Origin: Paludibacter sp. UBA5753
GTDB lineage: Bacteria > Bacteroidota > Bacteroidia > Bacteroidales > Paludibacteraceae
Direction of reading: 5' to 3'
Length of the DNA stretch: 22,012 nucleotides
Assembly (NCBI GenBank): GCA_002427615.1
Contig: DIFH01000141.1
Location: 1 to 22,012 of the forward strand
The notes below the pieces were generated by a model. That model was not told the origin of the DNA, ran no database searches, and saw nothing but the letters and a program-made list of their open reading frames with translations. How positions within the stretch are numbered: the first letter of the stretch is position 1; each line of letters opens with the position of its first letter. The position numbers and the translations under genes were made by a program. Positions 16,279 to 22,012 of this stretch are shown here, one piece after another.

Positions 16279-17793
16279 TCAGAATCCGAAATCATCCACT
16301 TTTATTTCCTCTACTTTTTCTTTTTTGATTTCTATAATATTATGATTGGCTATTCCTTCTACATAAATGGCTTTGTACGGCATTGTCGGGCAAACATATT
16401 CACATCCTCCGCAACCGACACATATTTCTGTATTGATATGGGGAATGGTTAAATCATTTTTGTAGGGAATCATACTTACTGCCTGAGTCGGGCAATGCTC
16501 CGAACAAGCTCCACAACTGGTGCCATCGGTATGCACAATGCAATTTTCGATGATAAACTGTACCTGACCCATTTGTGTTACGTGTTTTTGTTCCAAAGTA
16601 AGCGGCAAAAGCGCGCCACTCGGACAAACATCGGAGCATATCGTGCAGTCGTAGTTACAAAAACCTTTTTCGAAACTTAGCATGGGCTGCATAATGCCTC
16701 CCAAACCATATTCGGTAAAAGCAGGTTTAATTACATTGGAAGGACATTTACTCACGCAAAGATGACATGAAGTACACTTATCGAGCAAATGATCGGCGCT
16801 TGTAGAACCCGGAGGGCTGATAGCTGTTGTTCTCTTTGCCTGTTTTTTTGAAGTCTTAATCAGTTTGCTGTCGGCAAAAACCTGTGTGGCAGCAAGTCCT
16901 GCAACACCCACAGCCATCATAAACCTGCGTTTCGATTCGTCAATTCCGTTCGCATTGTGTTGAATTGGTTTTTGTGCAGGATAAGTAAATTTCATGGCAT
17001 TTTGCGAACAAACTTCGAGGCAATCGAAACAATTGATACAGCGGCTGTAATCAATTTCATGCGACTTTGTGTCGATACACGATGCTTTACATTTACGGCC
17101 GCACAAACCGCAAGAGTTGCATAAATTTTCGTCAATGCGGATTTTAAAAAGAGAATAACGGCTTACAAAACCCAACACAGTACCGACCGGACAAATTGTG
17201 TTGCAGTAAATACGTCCGTTTATCCAAGCCAGATAACCGATAGTCAGCAAAGTAACAAGCGCAATAACCAACGACGAAACACTTGCCACATACACTCCCA
17301 TTTTATAAAATGTATTGCTACCAAATTGGGTAAAAATACTTTCGAGCAAATTATTTCCTGCCAGGTAAGCCGGTTTTAAAACATGAACGGTCATTCGTCC
17401 AAAAGCGCTGTAAGGATCGAGCAAACCTAACAGGAAAGTAAAACCGAACAAGAAAGCAATCAATGTTACGCTAACAACCGACCACCGCAAAACAGTTTGG
17501 GCTTTACTGAACTTGAAACGTTTCTTTTTCTGAAAACGCTTCGACAGCCGGTTTACAATATCCTGGTAAATCCCCATGGGACATATAGAAGAACAATAGA
17601 CACGACCAAACAAAAGTGTAAGTATCAATAAGCCTACGAGGACATCAATATTCAACGCTAATAAAGCCGGGATAATCTGGATTTTGGTTAAAGAATGAAA
17701 ACCTTGCGGCATAAACCCTGCAAAATCGAGGAAATAAAGCGTTATCAGCGCAAATAATGTTACCGAAACAACTATACGTATTTTTCTGAGCAT
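16279..17793 (-). CDS. NapH-NapG-like membrane polyferredoxin with internal Tat motif
   Basis: 504 residues that read as NapH fused to NapG. The first half has four membrane spans (near 7-27, 50-64, 104-125, 165-190) with two CX3CP motifs (C67/C71, C197/C201), then two [4Fe-4S] sites (C225, C228, C231, C235; C252, C255, C258, C262). After a linker comes ESKRRFMMAVGVAGLAATQVF, a twin-arginine signal-like stretch with R289 and R290. The second half has four more cluster sites: C340-C350, C379-C390, C418 with C427/C430/C434, and C458-C468. NapH and NapG normally form a quinol-dehydrogenase electron route to the periplasm, and NapG is a Tat substrate. Here the same chain likely has cytoplasmic and exported clusters. 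No napA-type gene is nearby, so the acceptor is unknown. It sits between the DUF362 gene and tatA. Confidence 0.88.
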   Translation of the reverse strand: MLRKIRIVVSVTLFALITLYFLDFAGFMPQGFHSLTKIQIIPALLALNIDVLVGLLILTLLFGRVYCSSICPMGIYQDIVNRLSKRFQKKKRFKFSKAQTVLRWSVVSVTLIAFLFGFTFLLGLLDPYSAFGRMTVHVLKPAYLAGNNLLESIFTQFGSNTFYKMGVYVASVSSLVIALVTLLTIGYLAWINGRIYCNTICPVGTVLGFVSRYSLFKIRIDENLCNSCGLCGRKCKASCIDTKSHEIDYSRCINCFDCLEVCSQNAMKFTYPAQKPIQHNANGIDESKRRFMMAVGVAGLAATQVFADSKLIKTSKKQAKRTTAISPPGSTSADHLLDKCTSCHLCVSKCPSNVIKPAFTEYGLGGIMQPMLSFEKGFCNYDCTICSDVCPSGALLPLTLEQKHVTQMGQVQFIIENCIVHTDGTSCGACSEHCPTQAVSMIPYKNDLTIPHINTEICVGCGGCEYVCPTMPYKAIYVEGIANHNIIEIKKEKVEEIKVDDFGF

Positions 17794-17895
17794 AATAATT
17801 TAAATACCTCCGTTCCAAATGAGGGTTAAGATTACCAGAATAATGAAAACTATATTTAAAATTTAAAACTTTCCTGCTTTATCGTCTGCCCAAAG

Positions 17896-17909
17896 CCCCC
17901 ATTTGGGGG
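17896..17909. repeat. CCCCCA/TGGGGG hairpin
   Basis: CCCCCA (17896-17901) and TGGGGG (17904-17909) with a two-base loop, flanked by CCCAAAG and TTAAGGGTT so that a longer imperfect pairing is possible. It lies 15 bases after the DUF362 stop in the 131-base spacer before the polyferredoxin gene. It resembles the C/G-tract hairpins in the hyd operon. The rest of the spacer is AT-rich and shows nothing else. Confidence 0.55.
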
Positions 17910-17924
17910 TTAAGGGTTCAGTTT

Positions 17925-18869
17925 TTACATTTTTATTTTCTTCACATTCAATTTATCAATGTCCATAGTTCCGAGGTTGTGCGCCTGCGCTTTGGCTATA
18001 TGTCCCACCGACTCGAGCGGCATATCGCGTACCTGATTGAAAAAAGATGTTGCAGCTGTATCAACGGCTACAATGTCCTGCGAAATGAAAAGACCTTTCG
18101 ATAGTACCACATCGGCTTCCGATTTACCTCTTGGCCCATTGGTTTTTATCAACCGGTAAGCATCAACCACATTCAAAACAGCCGCTTTTTCAAGGGTACA
18201 AATATCGGCAATACATTGTTGCAAGTCGTGGCTGTGAAAAAAGCCCCGGTCCCAAACGATTCCCATGTGGTTTTTCATGGAGATGGACATTTTGGCTCCG
18301 CCGTGATTTTTCAATACCGGCACATTAATCCACACATCGCTATCAAGAATAGCTTCGTGTATTTTGGCCGACTTCAGGTTTTTGCCTTTGGGCAATGAAA
18401 CAGTACGGTAATACGATTCCTCGTGAGCAGGTAATACCTTGGCTCCGGCAGCTTTGGCTGCCGCTTCGATACCGCTGTTGGCATAACATTTACGCCAGTC
18501 GTCGCAGGTATGGTCGAACACAATAACTTCCTTTGCACCCGCTTTTATGCATTGCCGTATAATTTCAGCGACCAGATCAGGGTTTGTGTCACCGGCAAGT
18601 TCGGGCTTTTTATCCCAGCCGATATTCGGTTTCACCACTACTTTGTATCCTTTTTTTACAAATTTAGCCATGCCTCCCATTTCGGCAATTCCTTTTCGGA
18701 ACATGGCAACAGGTTCGCCGCCCATTACGGCAACAAGATCGTAAGCATTCGCTGCTGGCGCTGAAGCAGCATTAAAATGTTGGGTCATCAATGTTACGGC
18801 GCCGCTTTGTTTAATCGTCAAAGTTGCGCCGGTGAGGGCCAATGCTTTTAAAAAGTTACGTCTATCCAT
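17925..18869 (-). CDS. DUF362 protein with Tat signal
   Basis: 314 residues beginning MDRRNFLKALALTGATLTI, a twin-arginine signal peptide matching (S/T)RRxFLK at R3/R4, followed by an Ala/Thr-rich segment to about residue 40. The remainder matches DUF362: VVVKPNIGWDKKPE, TNPDLVAEIIRQCIKAGA, VIVFDHTCDDW, INVPVLKNHGGAKMSISMKNHMGI, and a histidine/cysteine-rich stretch HSHDLQQCIADIC. DUF362 proteins are of unknown function; some family members carry ferredoxin domains, which this one lacks. The folded, exported product probably acts outside the cytoplasmic membrane. It leads the series DUF362, polyferredoxin, tatA, tatC, all on one strand, which points to a shared extracytoplasmic redox task. 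The start at 18869 is fixed by the signal peptide. Confidence 0.9.
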   Translation of the reverse strand: MDRRNFLKALALTGATLTIKQSGAVTLMTQHFNAASAPAANAYDLVAVMGGEPVAMFRKGIAEMGGMAKFVKKGYKVVVKPNIGWDKKPELAGDTNPDLVAEIIRQCIKAGAKEVIVFDHTCDDWRKCYANSGIEAAAKAAGAKVLPAHEESYYRTVSLPKGKNLKSAKIHEAILDSDVWINVPVLKNHGGAKMSISMKNHMGIVWDRGFFHSHDLQQCIADICTLEKAAVLNVVDAYRLIKTNGPRGKSEADVVLSKGLFISQDIVAVDTAATSFFNQVRDMPLESVGHIAKAQAHNLGTMDIDKLNVKKIKM

Positions 18870-18981
18870 AGGTGATATTTATTTTGCGTTTTGTGATATT
18901 GGCTGATATACTGAATGAAATAAATAGTTCGCAATAACTTAAATTAAGAATTCAACTCTTTTAAACTTCCATTTGGGTTGA

Positions 18982-19380
18982 CTAAATTATCCACGGAAAC
19001 CGAAAGCAGTTTTCGTTGAAAAGGGCATAGTCGGCATTTCCGTTGACGGCAAAAGTTTTAATTAGTTTTGCTTCTTTCATGAGTTCCTTAGCCAAATTAA
19101 TAGTTGAACCGGTTTTGATGCGATCGTCAACCAACAGGATTTTTTTATTTTTAAAATCAAAATCGATGGGACATAACAGTTGTGGTTGATCAAATTTCGG
19201 TTGTTGATTGGCATCCCTCAGATTTATTTTAATAGTCTGAAAATCAATATTCAAGCGTTGATTGATGATGCCTGCCGGAACAATCCCTCCATTGGCAATG
19301 GCGACAATAATGTCGAACGCTTCATCAATCTGTATGTTGATGAAACGCTCCATCACTTCCGAAAAACTCTTTTGATTCAT
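18982..19380 (-). CDS. Phosphoribosyltransferase family protein
   Basis: Small type I PRTase-fold protein, 132 residues from the ATG at 19380. The PRPP-binding signature is clear: ILLVDDRIKTGSTI (residues 81-94, VDD followed by TGST). The N-terminal FDIIVAIANGGIVPAGII (22-39) matches the pyrophosphate-loop region of xanthine/hypoxanthine-type enzymes. It is short, lacks the long hood of HPRT or OPRT, and ends soon after the core, so base specificity cannot be read. An earlier ATG at 19458 would add 26 residues of no PRTase character and run into a predicted RNA structure; I prefer 19380. The upstream gene on the same strand encodes an ECF S component, suggesting salvage of an imported base or vitamin, which is inference. 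Confidence 0.8.
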   Translation of the reverse strand: MNQKSFSEVMERFINIQIDEAFDIIVAIANGGIVPAGIINQRLNIDFQTIKINLRDANQQPKFDQPQLLCPIDFDFKNKKILLVDDRIKTGSTINLAKELMKEAKLIKTFAVNGNADYALFNENCFRFPWII

Positions 19381-19453
19381 ACGGTTTTTACTGTTTTGCG
19401 TATTATTTATTACCACAGTAGCGCTTGATAGTTTCTGATTATATTTTCTGGGG

Positions 19454-19523
19454 CACACAGTTTAAATGTTTCGTTGCATTTAATCAGGGCATAAAAAAGT
19501 ACCGTAGGCGCTTTTGCTGTGTG
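19454..19523 (-). ncRNA. Candidate three-way-junction leader RNA
   Basis: Read as minus-strand RNA, 70 bases fold into a closed three-stem shape. P1 pairs CACACAG (19523-19517) with CUGUGUG (19460-19454), 7 of 7. P2 is AAAAG-C-GCC, loop UAC, GGU-A-CUUUU (19515-19495) with one C/A mismatch. P3 pairs UUAAAUG (19483-19477) with CAUUUAA (19468-19462), 7 of 7, loop CAACGAAA. Junction linkers are 1, 11 and 1 bases. It lies between the ECF gene and the phosphoribosyltransferase start. It matches no riboswitch consensus I know. P2 followed by U6 could simply be a weak terminator for the ECF transcript. Confidence 0.4.
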
Positions 19524-19593
19524 TTCATTTTTTATTGATATACTATGTCTTTTTGGTCAAAAACATAATATCTCAACAAACAGAACTATTTTT

Positions 19594-20103
19594 TCAGATT
19601 TTGGAAATGGTTTTCAAAACGGCATAACCACCGAAGAGTTGTATCAACATACCCGGGAAACCCATACGGAAATCCTGCATGGCGGCGCCAAAGTCCTGAA
19701 GGATTATCCATTCAATCCCGCTTCCAATAAGCTGATAAGCAACTATTGATAAAAATATTCCTAATAGGTTTATTTTACCAAAATACTGGGCAGCAACTCC
19801 GGCTGCGGTTGCCAGCAATGCCGATTTTACAAGAATAACAGGAAGAGCCGCCATGAATGGCATTCCGAAAAGCAGGCTGTTGAGCGCCGGCGACAAAACC
19901 GCCGTAAGCAAACCTACCCGGATACCGTATTTATAGCCAGCAATAAGTGTGAAAAAATAAATGGGCAGCAAAGTGGGACCGCCATTCGGAATAAAATGTA
20001 CCAATTGCGGCAGAATTAAATTGCCGGCAATAAAAATTGTAGCGAACATGTAAGTTCTTACCGATTTAAAATCGTAAGTGTAGAGTTTTGCGGTTGCTGC
20101 CAT
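19594..20103 (-). CDS. ECF transporter S component-like membrane protein
   Basis: 169 residues with about five to six hydrophobic spans. The sequence GGPTLLPIYFFTLIAGYKYGIRVGLLTAVLSPALNSLLFGMP (cited in part: LLPIYFFTLIAGYKYG then SPALNSLLFGMP) follows the ECF-type S-component pattern in which a membrane-embedded subunit binds a vitamin or base-like micronutrient and works with a shared energising module (EcfA, EcfA', EcfT). None of those genes is here, which is usual for group II systems. The substrate cannot be read from sequence. The gene precedes the phosphoribosyltransferase by about 210 bases on the same strand. The ATG at 20103 gives MAATAKLYTYDFKSVRTYMFA, a sensible cytoplasmic start. 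Confidence 0.7.
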   Translation of the reverse strand: MAATAKLYTYDFKSVRTYMFATIFIAGNLILPQLVHFIPNGGPTLLPIYFFTLIAGYKYGIRVGLLTAVLSPALNSLLFGMPFMAALPVILVKSALLATAAGVAAQYFGKINLLGIFLSIVAYQLIGSGIEWIILQDFGAAMQDFRMGFPGMLIQLFGGYAVLKTISKI

Positions 20104-20182
20104 AGCTTTATAGGATAATTTGATTTTTAAATTGCATTATATTTGATCTTACAATTAAAAGTAGTTGTAAAAAATTAAGGCA

Positions 20183-20190
20183 CAAATTTA
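20183..20190 (-). promoter_or_regulatory. Possible -7 element for the ECF gene
   Basis: TAAATTTG on the minus strand fits TAnnTTTG and would give a leader of about 75 bases. I find no good -33 TTG at the right distance, so this is tentative. It lies in the 405-base divergent gap between the ECF and radical SAM genes; apart from this, the palindromic repeat and the other promoter, the gap is AT-rich and shows nothing. Confidence 0.3.
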
Positions 20191-20333
20191 TACAAAAATC
20201 AATGAAAATACGCGATTTTATTTTTTTTTACATTAAAAAACCCATTAAAAGTTCAATTCTTCTTCAAACGGTTTTTAAATGTATTCTTTTGAAAATATTG
20301 AAGAGTCTGTCCATAGAAGTGATGGAATTACAT

Positions 20334-20400
20334 GGGATGACGGAATCAACGGTTACGACAGCCTTTTTTCTTTTTGTTGGAGTTGGAATTCCGTCATCCC
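20334..20400. repeat. Palindromic intergenic repeat element, copy 2
   Basis: Perfect 13-bp inverted arms GGGATGACGGAAT (20334-20346) and ATTCCGTCATCCC (20388-20400) with a 41-base interior. The arms match copy 1 (8982-9102) at all but one position over 11 bases, and the interior shares the order of short words (TTACGACA-like and GGAAT segments) when copy 1 is read on its minus strand. A short related tract GATGGAATTACAT precedes it. Non-coding. Confidence 0.7.
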
Positions 20401-20472
20401 GCTAACCATCTCATATACTGAAATCGGAATTATTACTTTTCAACAATTCCCGATTTTTAAGATTTCTCCGTC

Positions 20473-20503
20473 TTGAAATGTCGTGTAAAATTCATTACTT
20501 TGT
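20473..20503 (+). promoter_or_regulatory. Putative promoter of the radical SAM gene
   Basis: TACTTTG (20497-20503) resembles the -7 element TAnnTTTG with one base fewer, and TTG (20473-20475) lies 21 bases upstream. The ATG at 20509 follows only 5 bases later, again implying a leaderless or nearly leaderless mRNA. Confidence 0.4.
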
Positions 20504-20508
20504 ACTTT

Positions 20509-21777
20509 ATGACAGAAGAAGTCCTCGAAAAACTTAAAACGCTTGCTGAGTCGGCCAAATACGATGTTTCGTGCGCCTCCAGCGGTACTACGCGCAAAAA
20601 TACGCCGGGTGGTATTGGCAGTACTGCGGGTTGGGGCATTTGTCATAGTTTCACCGAGGATGGCCGTTGCGTTTCATTACTCAAAATTATGCTCACCAAT
20701 TACTGCATTTACGATTGCGCCTATTGCATCAACCGCCGCAGCAATGATTTGCGTCGAGCTACTTTCAGCGTCGGCGAACTGGTGGAACTTACCATCGAGT
20801 TTTATCGCCGCAATTATATCGAAGGACTTTTCCTGAGTTCAGGGGTGATCAACAATCCCGATTACACGATGGAGCGCATGGTGCGGGTAATAAAAGAACT
20901 GCGTACCATCCATAAATTCAACGGTTACATTCATATCAAAGCTATTCCCGGGGCGAGCGAAGCATTAGTTCACGAGGCAGGACTTTATGCCGACCGTTTA
21001 AGCGTCAATATCGAAATTCCGACTGAGAAAAACCTGAAAATGCTGGCGCCGGAGAAAGACTATGCCAGCGTTTACAAACCTATGTTGTATATTCAGCAGG
21101 GCGTGCTCGAAAGTCATGAGGAGCGGCAGAAACATCGCTCGGCTCCGCGTTTTGCGCCGGCGGGTCAAAGCACACAAATGATTGTGGGTGCCACCGACGA
21201 AAACGACAAACAAATTCTCCAAACTTCGGCAGCGCTTTATCAGCGTCCGAGTATGAAACGCGTGTACTATTCGGGTTTTGTCCCTGTAAATGCTTACGAC
21301 AACCGCTTGCCGGCGTTGAAGCAGCCGCCTTTGGTACGCGAGAACCGGCTTTATCAGGCAGATTGGTTGATGCGCTTTTACCAATTCAACGTGAACGAAA
21401 TTGTGGACGATAAACATCCCGATCTCGATCTGGACATCGACCCGAAACTGGCTTGGGCATTGCGTCATCCCGAATATTTTCCGGTAGATATAAACAAAGC
21501 CGACTACGCGATGATTCTTCGCGTACCGGGCATTGGAGTGAAATCGGCTAAACTGATTGTGGCGTCACGCCATTATGCCCGCCTGAAATCTTCGGACCTG
21601 AAGAAAATAGGTATAGTCATGAAAAAAGCGCAGTATTTTATTACTTGCAACGAATTGTCTGTTTCCCCCGTTAACGAGACTTCGCCTGAATATGTGCGCC
21701 TGAAACTTACTGAAAAGAAATTGCCCAAAGGTAAAATTGAGGATAAACAACAAATGTCGCTGATATTCCCTGATTAA
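20509..21777 (+). CDS. Putative DNA modification/repair radical SAM protein
   Basis: 422 residues. The radical SAM [4Fe-4S] motif CX3CX2C is C66, C70, C73 in YCIYDCAYC, preceded by a conserved N-terminal block KLKTLAESAKYDVSCASSG, and GWGICHSFTEDGRC with further cysteines (C22, C45, C54). The C-terminal part has a helix-hairpin-helix DNA-binding motif, RVPGIGVKSAKLIVASR, and ends in a basic tail. This is the family annotated as putative DNA modification/repair radical SAM protein (TIGR03916 as I recall), whose reaction is not established. Its usual partner gene, a DUF4130/uracil-DNA-glycosylase-related protein, is not seen within the 235 bases left in the window. I use the ATG at 20509; an in-frame TTG at 20473 falls inside the promoter-like sequence. 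It is visibly more GC-rich than tamB. Confidence 0.9.
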   Translation: MTEEVLEKLKTLAESAKYDVSCASSGTTRKNTPGGIGSTAGWGICHSFTEDGRCVSLLKIMLTNYCIYDCAYCINRRSNDLRRATFSVGELVELTIEFYRRNYIEGLFLSSGVINNPDYTMERMVRVIKELRTIHKFNGYIHIKAIPGASEALVHEAGLYADRLSVNIEIPTEKNLKMLAPEKDYASVYKPMLYIQQGVLESHEERQKHRSAPRFAPAGQSTQMIVGATDENDKQILQTSAALYQRPSMKRVYYSGFVPVNAYDNRLPALKQPPLVRENRLYQADWLMRFYQFNVNEIVDDKHPDLDLDIDPKLAWALRHPEYFPVDINKADYAMILRVPGIGVKSAKLIVASRHYARLKSSDLKKIGIVMKKAQYFITCNELSVSPVNETSPEYVRLKLTEKKLPKGKIEDKQQMSLIFPD

Positions 21778-21911
21778 CAAGGTGTTTTTTTGAATAGTTC
21801 TGTTTTTAGACTTTAAAAGTCATTTCTATTGATAAAATAATCCATCAAATTTGATTTTGCTGTAATTTCTTTGTTTCAATTTTTGTAACTACTCAGCAGC
21901 CTTTATTCTTA

Positions 21912-21962
21912 TCTCCTTTTGATTTTCAGTTCAACATTGTCGAACTAAAAATCAAAAGGAGA
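21912..21962. repeat. Long 21-bp inverted repeat
   Basis: Arms 21912-21932 (starts TCTCCTTTTGATTTT) and 21942-21962 (ends AAAATCAAAAGGAGA) pair at 20 of 21 positions, the exception being a G-U/A-C type pair, with a 9-base loop AACATTGTC. No T run follows, so it is not a classical terminator. The 235 bases after the radical SAM gene hold this, a smaller GACTTT-A-AAAGTC palindrome (21809-21821) and the hairpin at 21981-22002, and no gene I can support. Confidence 0.75.
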
Positions 21963-21980
21963 GGATTGTTTCATTATTCT

Positions 21981-22002
21981 CCAGTTGCGCTTCGCTTACT
22001 GG
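21981..22002. repeat. Small hairpin near the window edge
   Basis: CCAGT (21981-21985) pairs with ACTGG (21998-22002), with an inner GCG (21987-21989) and CGC (21993-21995) around a CTT loop. It is followed by a G run (GGGGG). It is similar in character to the C/G-tract hairpins elsewhere in the window. The window ends ten bases later, so the full element cannot be judged. Confidence 0.4.
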
Positions 22003-22012
22003 GGGTTATTCA

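Noticed and set aside
17896..17909. Intrinsic terminator after the DUF362 gene.
   Set aside because: No T run follows on the minus strand and the gene order suggests read-through; left as a hairpin of unknown role.
19381..19458. Longer start for the phosphoribosyltransferase.
   Set aside because: The extra 26 residues do not resemble the family and the start codon lies in the proposed RNA structure.
20202..20476. Two overlapping plus-strand open frames of 65-67 codons.
   Set aside because: They run through repeat copy 2 and AT-rich promoter DNA, with no family resemblance.
20473..20508. TTG start for the radical SAM protein, adding 12 residues.
   Set aside because: The family begins near MTEEVLEKLK and the extension overlaps promoter-like sequence.
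1..22012. Horizontal transfer island.
   Set aside because: No integrase, transposase, tRNA or flanking direct repeat, and core genes (ruvC, tsaD, tamB) are interspersed; the GC difference of the radical SAM gene alone is not enough.

Overview
The window reads as chromosomal DNA of an anaerobic Bacteroidota member, most likely order Bacteroidales. The grounds are lineage-typical genes (DUF4286 next to ruvC, DUF3256, tsaD divergent from a very large tamB, a small exosortase-like protein), several matches to the Bacteroidota promoter consensus TTG-N19..23-TAnnTTTG with no Shine-Dalgarno signal, and fermentative enzymes (butyrate kinase and a multi-subunit [FeFe] hydrogenase). I cannot name a genus. 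I see no tRNA, rRNA, CRISPR array, phage gene or transposase.

Layout. (1) 52-2045, plus strand: DUF4286 protein, ruvC (TGATG overlap) and butyrate kinase. (2) 2082-3707, minus strand: tsaD followed by an exosortase/archaeosortase-like membrane protein. (3) 3842-8930, plus strand, divergent from tsaD: tamB and an overlapping DUF3256 lipoprotein-like/secreted protein gene. (4) 8931-9161: convergent gap with a palindromic repeat element and a bidirectional terminator. (5) 9162-14908, minus strand: hydC, hydB and hydA of a NAD(P)-linked, probably electron-bifurcating [FeFe] hydrogenase. HydB is fused to a GltD/NfnB-like FAD-NAD(P)H module. (6) 15141-18869, minus strand: DUF362 protein with a Tat signal, a NapH-NapG-like polyferredoxin with an internal twin-arginine segment, tatA and tatC. 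(7) 18982-20103, minus strand: ECF-type S component, a possible structured RNA, then a phosphoribosyltransferase. (8) 20509-21777, plus strand: the radical SAM/HhH protein of the putative DNA modification/repair family, followed by 235 bases of hairpin-rich non-coding DNA.

How the parts may work together. HydABC would exchange electrons between H2, ferredoxin and NAD(P)H in the cytoplasm. The GltD module may add a second pyridine-nucleotide site. The adjacent module couples a minimal TatAC translocase to two proteins carrying twin-arginine motifs. One of them, the polyferredoxin, is predicted to place two [4Fe-4S] clusters in the cytoplasm and four outside, giving a possible transmembrane electron wire. 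Whether the hydrogenase feeds it is inference from proximity only.

The intergenic DNA is unusual. It carries two copies of a GGGATGACGGAAT/ATTCCGTCATCCC palindromic element, several degenerate CCCC..GGGG hairpins inside the hydrogenase and ferredoxin transcription units, and short tandem words in many 5' leaders. All statements are from reading the sequence; no database search was done.
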